Source: Candidatus Amoebophilus asiaticus 5a2 (GTDB lineage: Bacteria; Bacteroidota; Bacteroidia; Cytophagales; Amoebophilaceae). From it: 64,000 bases of DNA. The notes beneath the pieces are model-generated. The model saw nothing but the letters and a program-made list of their open reading frames with translations, was not told where the DNA came from and did no database searches. Positions 19,689-29,592 of the stretch are shown here, piece by piece (the stretch's first letter is position 1; every line of letters begins with the position of its first letter). Where the stretch lies: positions 1,406,001-1,470,000 of the forward strand of contig NC_010830.1 of assembly GCF_000020565.1 (NCBI RefSeq). Direction: 5' to 3'. The translations under genes and the position numbers were made by a program.

Positions 19689-20705
19689 TGTTTGGTCCCC
19701 AACAATTATGGTTATATTAGCAAGGATATTATTAGTGATAAAAACCAAGTAAAAAAACTATGGGACAATTACTACATAAATGCGCCCGACAACAGAGAAA
19801 ACTCGTAGAGAAATACAGTTATCAAAACAGAGTATAGCTTCCCTTGCTAGGCGTTTTGGAGTTAATCGTAAGACAATAGCTAAATGGAAAAATAGGACTT
19901 CTTGCCAAGATGTGCCTATGGGGCCTAAAGTAAAGCGTTCTAAGGTGTTAACTGAGCAAGAAGAGAAGGTTGTTATTGCTTTTAGAAAGCTTACAGGGTT
20001 ACCCTTGGAGACTCGCTATACACTCTACAAGAAACTATACCTCACTTATCGCGTTCTACTTTGCATCGCTGCTTTCAGCGACACGGCTGCCCTAAGCTAG
20101 AGAAAGTGAAGCTTAACAACAAAGCAGCTAAGAAGCAGTTTAAAGCTTATCCTATCGGCTACTTCCATATAGATATAGCACAAGTGCAGACCGCCCAGGG
20201 TAAACTGTATTTGTTTGTGGCAATAGATAGAACTAGTAAGTTTTGTTATGCCCGCTTATATGCATTTGCTTCCAAGTCAGCAGCCGTAGGCTTTCTTCAA
20301 GACCTGATAGCTTTTGTTCCTTATAAGATACATAAAATACTTACTGATAATGGTGTACAATTTACAAACAGGAAAGAAGGAGAATTAGCGCTCGAGCATA
20401 TGTTTGACCGCATTTGTGAGCAAGAAGGCATCGTTCACAGAAGAACGCAGCTGGCACATCCATGGACCAATGGCCAGGTAGAGCGCATGAACAGAACAAT
20501 CAAAGAGGCTACTGTGCAAAGCTATTATTATAGTAGCCATCAGCAGTTAGAGCGGCACTTAAATGACTTCTTGTTAGCTTATAATTTTGCTCGTACACTT
20601 AAGGCACTCAAGGGCAAAACTCCTTGGCAATTGATAGAGGAACAATGGCAAAAAAACCTCACCTTTTTCACCAAAATATTAATACCTTTACTAACGGACT
20701 AAACA
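19689..20705 (+). mobile_element. IS481-family element, copy 1
   Basis: About 1017 bases with ends TGTTTGGTCC at 19689 and GGACTAAACA at 20696-20705. It lies directly beside the MITE. A shortened copy is at 32444-33253 in the opposite orientation. Confidence 0.7.
19780..20702 (+). pseudogene. IS481-family transposase, frameshifted
   Basis: The N-terminal part (open to 20100) contains a helix-turn-helix, SIASLARRFGVNRKTIAKW. The catalytic rve-type core is in another frame from about 20061, with FHIDIAQVQ, TDNGVQFTN and HPWTNGQVERMNRTIKEA (D, D and E residues). Comparison with the copy at 32816-33085 (QLPLDDCLYTLQE) shows that one base was lost near 20010, in the LPLETRYTL segment. Correcting it joins LQETIPHLSRSTLHRCF to the catalytic part. 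I see no slippery run there, so this looks like decay rather than programmed shifting. Confidence 0.75.
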
Positions 20706-20725
20706 ACCTAAAATATCATTTAAAT

Positions 20726-20765
20726 ATGGCTAATACATTTAAAATGGAAACTATACATTAGCCAT
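20726..20765. terminator. possible terminator hairpin downstream of gyrB
   Basis: ATGGCTAAT at 20726-20734 pairs with ATTAGCCAT at 20757-20765, giving a nine-base stem with a 22-base loop. It lies between the convergent IS481 and gyrB. There is no proper T run, so a terminator role is weakly supported. Confidence 0.25.
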
Positions 20766-20835
20766 TTTAAAAATATTAACCATACATCTACTCACTTTTA
20801 AGCCTCTAACTCTAACCTTTTTGTAATAAGACACC

Positions 20836-22803
<1,968 letters not shown>

Positions 22804-22952
22804 CTACGTTTGAAATATGGCTAAGATACACAAAACCGAGCGATTTTTATGGATTACATAAGCAATATTTTATCTCGATATTAATTTAACTTAGTAAGAC
22901 TAAGTATGGCAGTTTGATATCACTATGTTTACTTCTTATTAGTAACTTATAG

Positions 22953-23577
22953 TTAATCTATGTAGATTTCATCATCTATTTTATCCTCATCTGTGCCTTT
23001 CTTCTCTTTTCCTTTTTCACTACCTACTTGCTGAATATTTGTTGTGCTAGCCGATTTTCTTCTTCGTTTCTGGCTTGCTGGTGGTTTATCCTTCCCATCC
23101 TTGCATTTGTTCTTTTTACCACTTAAAGCTTGAACATCAATCGATAATATTGAAGCAGTGGTAGTAGTTGAAACAGCCATGGCAGGTTGATATCGGATAA
23201 GATATTTATTTCCATGGTCCCTCACACATGGCAGATTTGGACAAAATGTAGGCAACAAACTTTTTCACTTTAATAGAGCCATTCTCCTTATTGAACCCTA
23301 CACTTAAACCACAATTACTAGCAAGTAATTGACTTAATCTTTCCTGTAAAAGCTCACCAGCCAGCTCTTCACTTTCGAGTAAATTTCCCCACCACCATAA
23401 CTTCCACCCTAGTGAGTTAGCAGGTTCTACCTGAAATCTATAAGTACAATCCTCGACTGCCTCTAAATCTTGGCATAACGGCAAGCATACAAAAACGCTA
23501 TTAAACCCCATTTCTATATCATCCTTACTCAAAGCGACACCTTGCAGAACGGCATTTATAGAGGACTTTTGGCCCAC
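22953..23577 (-). pseudogene. unknown protein family, frameshifted copy A
   Basis: The open stretch 23206-23577 encodes NAVLQGVALSKDDIEMGFNS and further WWWGNLLESEELAGELLQER. A second frame (22953-23258) continues it with a hydrophilic tail containing SQKRRRKSAS and an acidic end. The junction near 23220 looks like an indel, because CEGPW and then NKYLIRYQ read on smoothly. Upstream, LDEVGQKSS also continues beyond 23577 in a broken frame. A paralogue with the same core is at 33254-33612. I do not recognise the family; both copies are damaged. Confidence 0.5.
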
Positions 23578-23649
23578 TTCATCTAAATCCCACAGTATAA
23601 TTTTTTACAACCTTTTTTCAAACGAAAATCTATAAGAGATTTGATTAGT

Positions 23650-24081
23650 TTATCAATGAATAAAAGCATGGAGTAGTCAATGAGTTTACTCACAAGCGAA
23701 CAGGCAGTAGAAATAGTCGAAATAGATGAGTTGCACACGTATCTCGGTTCAAAAAAAGTACTGTTGGATATGGATTGCTGTTGATAGATTTAGCAAACGA
23801 TTCCTCTCTTATGTGGGAAAATATAAAAGGCATAGGTAAGTATTATTATAATGATTATTGAAAGAGTTATGGTAAGTTTATTCCCCCAGATAAGCATATC
23901 CCAAGTAAAGCAGAGACATATACTGTGGAGGGATATAATAGTCTGACTCGATATTAGTTAGCAATATTTAAGCGTAAAGGCAAATGTTATAGCAAGCAAC
24001 TACACATGATCGAAAAATCGCTCAACTTATTAATAATCGCAAAGTTAAACAATCAGTTGACTATATTAATTTAACAATGCC
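23650..24081 (+). pseudogene. IS1-family transposase remnant
   Basis: Decayed relative of the IS1-type element at 37339-38065, truncated at its left side. Recognisable pieces are QAVEIVEIDELHTYLGSKKS near 23708-23760, a segment resembling FIPKDKHRQSKSETYTVEG around 23880-23930, and the right end TTTAACAATGCC at 24070-24081. Several stops and frameshifts make it inactive. Confidence 0.65.
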
Positions 24082-24113
24082 TGAAAGGGTTTTTAAAGGG
24101 ATTTGAAGAAGAG

Positions 24114-24236
24114 ATGCGTACCAGAAATTTAGAGATTGATGAGAATATACTAAAAAAGGATTTTCATATAAGTTTTGTTGAAGAAATGGCAGAAATTAGG
24201 GCTGAGCATATAGAATCTCTTCAAGAAGAATTGTAA
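24114..24236 (+). other. short ORF, probable 3' remnant of a gene
   Basis: A 40-codon frame ending EHIESLQEEL. The last ~15 codons have a counterpart, ending KDLPEEL and then a stop, in the same relative position upstream of the F-box gene (minus strand, near 32344-32390). It may be the tail of a gene that was duplicated together with the following promoter and lipoprotein start. I cannot assign a function. Confidence 0.3.
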
Positions 24237-24301
24237 TAGCTAATCAGCAACTTTTCTATACAGCTTCTTATCTATAAGGTATTGATTTTACACCCGTTGT
24301 A

Positions 24302-24364
24302 AAATAGCTATACTTTGGATATCCAAAGTATAGCTATTTGTCCCTCTAATAGTATTTACATTTG
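24302..24364 (+). promoter_or_regulatory. 38-bp palindrome plus Bacteroidetes-type promoter
   Basis: 24302-24339 is a perfect 38-base palindrome centred between 24320 and 24321 (arms AGCTATACTTTGGAT). Its right end overlaps a TTTG box at 24337-24340; 16 bases further is TACATTTG at 24357-24364, matching the Bacteroidetes TAnnTTTG element. The lipoprotein ATG is 59 bases downstream. The same arrangement with the same 16-base spacing lies upstream of the F-box gene (32204-32256, minus strand). A palindrome at the -33 box suggests an operator for a dimeric regulator; this is inference. Confidence 0.6.
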
Positions 24365-24423
24365 CAAATATGCTAGATATAAACTATCATATGTTCCTCT
24401 GCTCCTCATTAAACTTTGCAACT

Positions 24424-24912
24424 ATGAAAAGCACTTCTTCTTTAACTCAGCAATACATAGCCTCTATTTTACTTATCAGCTTACTCTTACAAAATTGTGG
24501 TGGAGGATTTGACAATCATCCACTTATTCCTACTGGGGAAGAGCAAATAGTATTTATACAACCTAATACACAAGCAATTATTACTCCAACAAGTATCCAG
24601 ACTTTAATTGGTCAAGAATTAACGACTCAAGGTGGCCATGCTGTTACTTTCTATGAGGAAGCTGGTGAGTTAAAAGCAGATGTAGTGATGAATGCACCTC
24701 AAGGGTTTAGTAAAGGCTATGATGGTTTAAACGTGTATATAGAACAAGGGGCAGCATTAGCCAATTTACCATGCTTAGATACAAAAGCACAACAGTGTCG
24801 CGTTCACCTTCAGCCAGCACACGCAGGAAAGCCAGCTAAAATAGTTATTTACAAAGGAGCAGGGTTAATGGGGGGATGCAAAGAGATGAAGAAGATGAGG
24901 AAAAATATGTAG
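24424..24912 (+). pseudogene. lipoprotein module, N-terminal part of broken patatin/Sel1 gene
   Basis: Starts MKSTSSLTQQYIAS and has lipobox LLLQNC with Cys25, then a ~120-residue domain (GGHAVTFYEE, KADVVMNAPQGFSKGY, GLNVYIEQGAAL, KIVIYKGAGLMGG). It is clearly homologous to the N-terminus of the F-box lipoprotein at 31938. The ATG at 24424 is chosen over 24370 because it aligns exactly with that protein. After GAGLMGG the frame leaves the natural path at a run of six G (24870-24875) and ends 11 codons later. One extra G would continue into MQRDEEDEEKYVED, as the paralogue reads on through GLAGGMMQGEGEVEEE. So this is the 5' part of one long gene running to about 29133. Confidence 0.75.
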
Positions 24913-25274
24913 AGGACTATAAAAATGAGGATACTGATGGGAGCGATGAAGAGGATTTTGATGATGGAGGTTATGAGGAAGCACAAAAGCAACAAGGTAG
25001 TAAAGAAACGCAAGATAATAATATTAGATTAAATGATCTTCCTGATGAAGATAGTTTAGAAGTATACCAAGGGTTACTGAAATTTGCTATGGAAGGAGAA
25101 GCAGAGGCAGAATTTCGACTAGGGCAAAGGGCCTATGAGTCATGGAAAAAGGGAGGGCAAAAAGAGTCAGCTTATAATGAAGCATTAGAATGGTTAGAAA
25201 AAGCAAAGAAGCAAGGGCACGAAACTGCTATTGCTTTACTACAGCAACTAGATCCCTCTATGGTAGTGGAGTAA
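24876..25274 (+). pseudogene. acidic linker and Sel1-like segment of the broken gene
   Basis: Continues the lipoprotein in the next frame. A strongly acidic linker (DEEDEEKYVED, DGSDEEDFDDGG) is followed by a Sel1-like unit (GEAEAEFRLGQRAYESW, EALEWLEKAKKQGHETA). It ends at a TAA at 25272. The frame then continues without a shift (IQERMKFEEAEEYRKP) into the patatin segment, so the TAA looks like a nonsense mutation inside one gene. A separate translation start at 25287 is the alternative. Confidence 0.6.
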
Positions 25275-25286
25275 ATTCAAGAAAGA

Positions 25287-26951
25287 ATGAAGTTTGAAGA
25301 AGCAGAAGAGTATAGGAAACCTATAGAAGATAAGCTAAGAAAAAGACCAAAAGAAATACATGAAGAGAATGAAGGGAAAGAAGCTAGTACATCATATACA
25401 AGCGCTAGCAAATCTCAAACACAAAAAGGTCCATATCGTTATATTTTAAGTTTAAGTGGAGGGGGTATTAGAGGTGTATTAGAAGCTTATGCTTTAAGCC
25501 ACATAGAAAAAACACTAGCAGCAAAAATTTTAGACTATTTCACAGACCCTGATGCGCCAGCTCCTACTGTACGGTTGGGTGAGTGTTTCGATTTAATTGT
25601 GGGTACCTCGACAGGAGGCATTATTTCTTTAGCCATGCGTGTTTTAGATCCTAGTACAAATCGGCCCCTTTATGATATGGAAACAATATTAGAAATATAT
25701 AAAGATAACGGAAATAAAATATTTTCTGCTACTAATGTACTCAAGAAGAAAATTCGACAAGCTCTATATCATATATATAACCCCAAGGCTTTCGAATCCG
25801 TCTTAACAGATTATTTTAAAGAGGCCACCTTAAAAGATGTAATGAGTCCTGTTCTTATTACCGCTTATGATGCTAATAAAAACAAACCTTACTTTCTTAA
25901 GAGCCCTGAAGCAAAAGATGATAGTAGCAAGAACTTTTATTTAAAAGATGTAGCTAGGGCTACTTCAGCAGCCACCACTTATTTCCCACCTGCAAATATT
26001 AAGTCTATGGATGGAACAAAGTATTGTTTTGTTGATGGTGGGCAGGCTTCTGTTAACGACCCTACTTTTGAAGCATACAAATATGCTAAAGATTCTTTAT
26101 ACAAAAAATCACATTTTCACATTATTTTTTTAGGAACTGGTATTGTGTCACAAAGGAAAAGTTTGGCCTCTGCTGCACAATGGGGTGGATTGTTGATGGG
26201 GGCACCGGCTGTTATAAATATGCTTTTAGCTAGCAGTGGAGAAGCAGCTGAGGACAATGTTAGAAGTATGATTTGTGAGAGAAATAATGATACTTTTACT
26301 CGCTTAAACTTTGAAATAGATCATCAGGCTCTGGATGAAATGGATAATGCTACACCTGAAAATTTAGATAAATTATTAAATTATGCAGCAAAAACAATTG
26401 AAGAAGAAAAGGATGGAAGCTTGAAAATTATATTAGATAGGTTAGAAGAGTATTATGCCCAGCGAGAATATTATGTTTTCCATAAACTTGTCAAAGAAGT
26501 CCGTAATCAACTACAAAATGGTAATCAAAAGGTTAATCTATCAAATGCTTACTTACAAAAGCTCGCTATGCCATATGTATGTGAGCGAGCAATATGGGAA
26601 ATTAGCCATGCTTTAAGTACGCTTCCTTTATCAATGTTAACCTATTTAGATTTGAGTGGTAACAAATTGATAGCTAAAGATCGTAGCTTAATATATTTAA
26701 AAAACCTCCACAGCCTTACTTATTTACTCCTTAATGATACTGATTTAACGATTGATGGTTTGGAAAGGTTAAAAGAAGCCAACTTGTCTTTAGATATACT
26801 ACAAGCACGCAACAATCCAGCATTAGAACAATTTATAATAGGAGACAACAAAGTAGCCAACATGTCTACTTTTTTTGTTTTTTTTGATTGGAGCGATGAG
26901 ATTTGGAAAAGTATCAGTAGGCGTGCGATTGCGAAGGCTATTAAGTACTAG
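25287..26951 (+). CDS. patatin-like phospholipase with LRR-like tail, 3' end cut by IS
   Basis: A 554-residue segment. After a charged N-terminus comes a patatin domain: oxyanion loop LSGGGIRGVLEAY near residue 55-67, nucleophile elbow VGTSTGG near 107-113, and the Asp of FVDGGQASVNDP near 250. These form a Ser-Asp dyad of a lipid acyl hydrolase, as in ExoU-type effectors. The C-terminal part has leucine-rich segments (LTYLDLSGNKLIA, LTYLLLNDTDLTI). Its stop TAG at 26949-26951 is made by the border of an inserted IS. Removing the IS and one TA lets the frame run on into the Sel1 segment at 27971. Translation from 25287 could still give an active enzyme but without the signal peptide. Confidence 0.8.
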   Translation: MKFEEAEEYRKPIEDKLRKRPKEIHEENEGKEASTSYTSASKSQTQKGPYRYILSLSGGGIRGVLEAYALSHIEKTLAAKILDYFTDPDAPAPTVRLGECFDLIVGTSTGGIISLAMRVLDPSTNRPLYDMETILEIYKDNGNKIFSATNVLKKKIRQALYHIYNPKAFESVLTDYFKEATLKDVMSPVLITAYDANKNKPYFLKSPEAKDDSSKNFYLKDVARATSAATTYFPPANIKSMDGTKYCFVDGGQASVNDPTFEAYKYAKDSLYKKSHFHIIFLGTGIVSQRKSLASAAQWGGLLMGAPAVINMLLASSGEAAEDNVRSMICERNNDTFTRLNFEIDHQALDEMDNATPENLDKLLNYAAKTIEEEKDGSLKIILDRLEEYYAQREYYVFHKLVKEVRNQLQNGNQKVNLSNAYLQKLAMPYVCERAIWEISHALSTLPLSMLTYLDLSGNKLIAKDRSLIYLKNLHSLTYLLLNDTDLTIDGLERLKEANLSLDILQARNNPALEQFIIGDNKVANMSTFFVFFDWSDEIWKSISRRAIAKAIKY

Positions 26952-27937
26952 ACTTACTGCGAAAGAGGTTGATAAAGAGAGTAGAAAAGGTTAAAATGTA
27001 ATCCTTGTTATATACTAAAAGGAATAAGTATGCATTTAACCTACACCAGAATAAGCAAGTACCCATACAATTTTAGAAGAATAACTGGATTGAGGCTAGA
27101 AACATTTGATAAATTAGTTCAAAAAGTAAGGCCTGTCTTTGAAAAGTTAGAAGCGAGCAAGCTGCGCCATGGACGTCGGAGCCATTTACCTACCTTAGAG
27201 GATAAACTGCTCTGTGTTTTGGTATATTACCGCACCTATATTAGCCATGTATTTCTAGGCTACTTATTTAACTTACACAACGCTAACATATGCCGCTTGC
27301 TAAGAAAAATGGAGCCCTTACTAGCTAAGAAAATTAGCATTAAAAAAGATAGGACTTTAACCCCAGACAAGGTATTGCGCATATTAGCAGATGTAAGTGA
27401 ACAGCCTACGCAAAGACCTAGTAAAAAGCAAAAGAAATCTTATTCAGGCAAGAAAAAGAGACATACCATAAAAACAGAGATAGTCATCAGAGAAGATGGG
27501 AGAATACTGTCTGTCTCCAAATCACATAAAGGAAGAGTGCATGACTTTAAAATCCGTAAAGGAGAAAAACCCTTACCTAAAGAAAGCTTAAAGCTGGCAG
27601 ATAGTGGTTATCAAGGCTGGCAAAAGCTACAGAGCAATGTAATGATACCCTACAAAAAGAGCCGTAAGCGGCCATTAACCAAAGAGCAAAAAGACCATAA
27701 CAGAAAGCTAGCCTCCATACGCATGAAGGTAGAGCATAAGATAAGAGAGATCAAGGTATTTAAAATTATGGCAGAGGTATACAGGAATTTTCAGAAAAAA
27801 TATAACCTTCGCTTTAACATTATATCCGGGCTTATAAACTTCAAGTACGCTTTTTAACAAATAATGTCGCTAGAGCCAAGCTCCCTTCTTTATTTTATTT
27901 AAAATTCTACTCTATTTTACCTCTTTCGCAGTAGGTC
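26951..27937 (+). mobile_element. IS5-family element, single-ORF type
   Basis: 987 bases with inverted ends GACTTACTGCGAAAGAGGT and ACCTCTTTCGCAGTAGGTC, flanked by TA on both sides (target duplication). It is inserted into the patatin/Sel1 gene in the same direction. Its end bases are shared with the 178-bp MITEs. Confidence 0.85.
27030..27857 (+). CDS. IS5-family transposase, apparently intact
   Basis: A 275-residue DDE transposase in one frame. The N-terminal part has RITGLRLETFDKLV and a helix-turn-helix region around residues 55-95. The catalytic part has SYSGKKKRHTIKTEIVI, GRVHDFKI, ADSGYQGWQ and the C-terminal RMKVEHKIREIKVFKI, with the last acid in VEHKIRE. Unlike the related elements at 34966, 36166, 41864 and 46627 it needs no frameshift. 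With intact ends it may be active, and it is a candidate source of transposase for the MITEs. Confidence 0.85.
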   Translation: MHLTYTRISKYPYNFRRITGLRLETFDKLVQKVRPVFEKLEASKLRHGRRSHLPTLEDKLLCVLVYYRTYISHVFLGYLFNLHNANICRLLRKMEPLLAKKISIKKDRTLTPDKVLRILADVSEQPTQRPSKKQKKSYSGKKKRHTIKTEIVIREDGRILSVSKSHKGRVHDFKIRKGEKPLPKESLKLADSGYQGWQKLQSNVMIPYKKSRKRPLTKEQKDHNRKLASIRMKVEHKIREIKVFKIMAEVYRNFQKKYNLRFNIISGLINFKYAF

Positions 27938-27970
27938 TACTATAAAATTTCTTTTTTAGACAACGTAGTT

Positions 27971-28960
27971 ATGTCCAAGTTAGCAGGCTATTATAAAAAT
28001 CAAGGACAAGAATCTCGAGCAACTATAATGGATAGTATGTCAAAAGATAAAGAAGTTACTGGATCTGCCGAGTGGCACTTAGGTAAGCTGTATGAAAATG
28101 GTTGGGGGATAACTAAAGATTGTAAAAAAGCTATAGCATGGTATCAAAGCGCGAGTTATCAAAATCATACGGAAGCACAATGTAGGCTTGGTAGGATTTA
28201 TGAGAATGGTATAATAAATGGTATGATAACAGAGAAAGATGAACAAGAAGCGAGAGACTGGTATGAAAAAGCTGCTGAAAGGGGAAGTTCAGTAGCAAGG
28301 AATGCATTATGTTCTATGTATGAAAAGGCTGTAAGAGTAAGACAAGAAGATATGGAAGCACAATATAACCTAGGAGTAATGTATTACAAGTGCTGGGGAG
28401 TAGATAAAAATTATCAAGAAGCTAAAGAATGGTATGAAAAAGCTGCGGAGCAAGGATACGCGAAAGCACAACATACTTTAGCAGCAATGTATATAAATGG
28501 AGAAGGAGTAGAAAAGGACCATGTTAAAGCATTTAAATGGTGTCAAAAAGCTGCGAAGCAAGGATACGCAAGAGCACAACATAATTTAGCAGCAATGTAT
28601 ATAAATGGAGAAGGAGTAGAAAAGGACCATGCTAAAGCATTTAAATGGTGTCAAAAAGCTGCGAAGCAAGGATACGCAAAAGCACAAGATAATTTAGCAG
28701 CAATGTATATAAATGGAGAAGGAGTAGAAAAGGACCATGCTAAAGCATTTAAATGGTGTCAAAAAGCTGCGGAGCAGGGTAATGTAAGTGCACAATACAA
28801 TAGAGCCGCTGCGAAACAGAAAATTAATAAAACTATTGGATTTTTGAGAGATAAATTTACTATCTACAAAAAATCAACCTGCCTTTTTTATACTTTAAAT
28901 GCCTATTTTTATTTTTTGTGTTCTCTAAATTGTGAAAAATACTCCTCTGTTTTTTTATAA
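27971..28960 (+). pseudogene. Sel1-repeat segment, 3' part of the broken patatin gene
   Basis: Open for 329 codons with at least six Sel1 repeats, such as LYENGWGITKDCKKAIAWY and AAMYINGEGVEKDHAKAFK. Three units form 108-base near-identical tandem repeats at 28442-28765. Upstream of the ATG the frame is open back to the IS border and joins the patatin segment in frame (KYYYKISFLDNVV), so the ATG is probably not the original start. From 28803 onward the encoded residues (about 50, ending SSVFL) come from an inserted MITE, which also supplies the stop. The original C-terminus continues after the MITE. Confidence 0.7.
28442..28765 (+). repeat. three 108-bp tandem repeats (Sel1 units)
   Basis: Three successive 108-base units, each 36 codons, differ at only a few positions. 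The unit encodes a Sel1 repeat with AAMYINGEGVEKDH and FKWCQKAAKQGYA. Such identity indicates recent expansion or homogenisation. Confidence 0.8.
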
Positions 28961-28980
28961 CAGTTGTTTCGCAGCAGGTC
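28803..28980. mobile_element. 178-bp MITE, copy 2 (inverted)
   Basis: Same length as the element at 19507-19684 and similar to its reverse complement throughout. Ends are GAGCCGCTGCGAAAC and GTTTCGCAGCAGGTC, flanked by TA. It sits inside the Sel1 coding region. Confidence 0.8.
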
Positions 28981-29133
28981 TAATCTAGGAATGAGGTGTG
29001 AAAAAGAAGAAGGAATAGAGGAAAATGCTCATAAAATGGGTTTTGGCTTGAAAAAGCTGCTATGCAAGTAAATGTAGATGCTTTGAATAAACTTAAAAAT
29101 TTGAATGAACTGGTAAACATGCTAAAAAAATAA
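28981..29133 (+). pseudogene. original C-terminus of the patatin/Sel1 gene (relic)
   Basis: Deleting the MITE and one TA joins AQYN directly to NLGMRCEKEEGIEENAHKM, a typical Sel1 unit. One further frameshift then gives FWLEKAAMQVNVDALNKL and an end at NELVNMLKK followed by TAA at 29131-29133. This marks the ancestral 3' end of the gene. Confidence 0.6.
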
Positions 29134-29592
29134 TATGAGTAAAAATTCCCAATGATTGAAAAATCGCTTAATTTATTAATACTAAAATTAAATAATCAGT
29201 TAACTATACTAGTTTAACAATACCCATTTTAATAACCTATTTATTCCACCGCCCAGTTAAATTTTTATTAATTGTTCACAGTTCATAAATTTTTGAGCGT
29301 GTGAAAGAATCAAATATCCCACTAATACAAAAAGCTTCGACGTCCAGTACTTTATATAATTTTATATAATAGACTTCTTCCGAAACCTATCACTTAGCCG
29401 TGTTTAAATAAGTTTATAGCTAGGGTTTATGGGATTTCAGAAGAAATCTGATAAAGAAGATACCTTAAATGTAGTTGATATATGTGGACAATTAGGTATC
29501 TCTATCTCAAGCACCAGGATGTTGCTTTAAAGTTAAATTCGCTTACTTATGAGATTATAAATACAGTTGTCGTTTTTTAGTTTACTAAATTT
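29134..29592. other. gap with IS1-end relic and a mini-MITE
   Basis: 29152-29225 matches the right end of the IS1-type elements (GAAAAATCGCTTAATTTATT, then TTTAACAATACC) without any transposase. 29372-29448 is a separate ~77-base element (see next entry). No gene was found. Confidence 0.5.
29372..29448. mobile_element. ~77-bp mini-MITE related to IS5-type ends
   Basis: Inverted ends GACTTCTTCCGAAACC and GGGATTTCAGAAGAAATC. They resemble the ends of the element at 34966-35874 (GAGTTCTTCCGAAAC and GTTTCAGAAGATCTC). A TA precedes the left end; the right flank is TGA, so the target duplication is imperfect. Confidence 0.45.

Noticed and set aside
24315-24512. Rightward frame overlapping the promoter and lipoprotein start
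   Set aside because: It overlaps the palindrome and the well-supported lipoprotein frame; no homology to neighbours.
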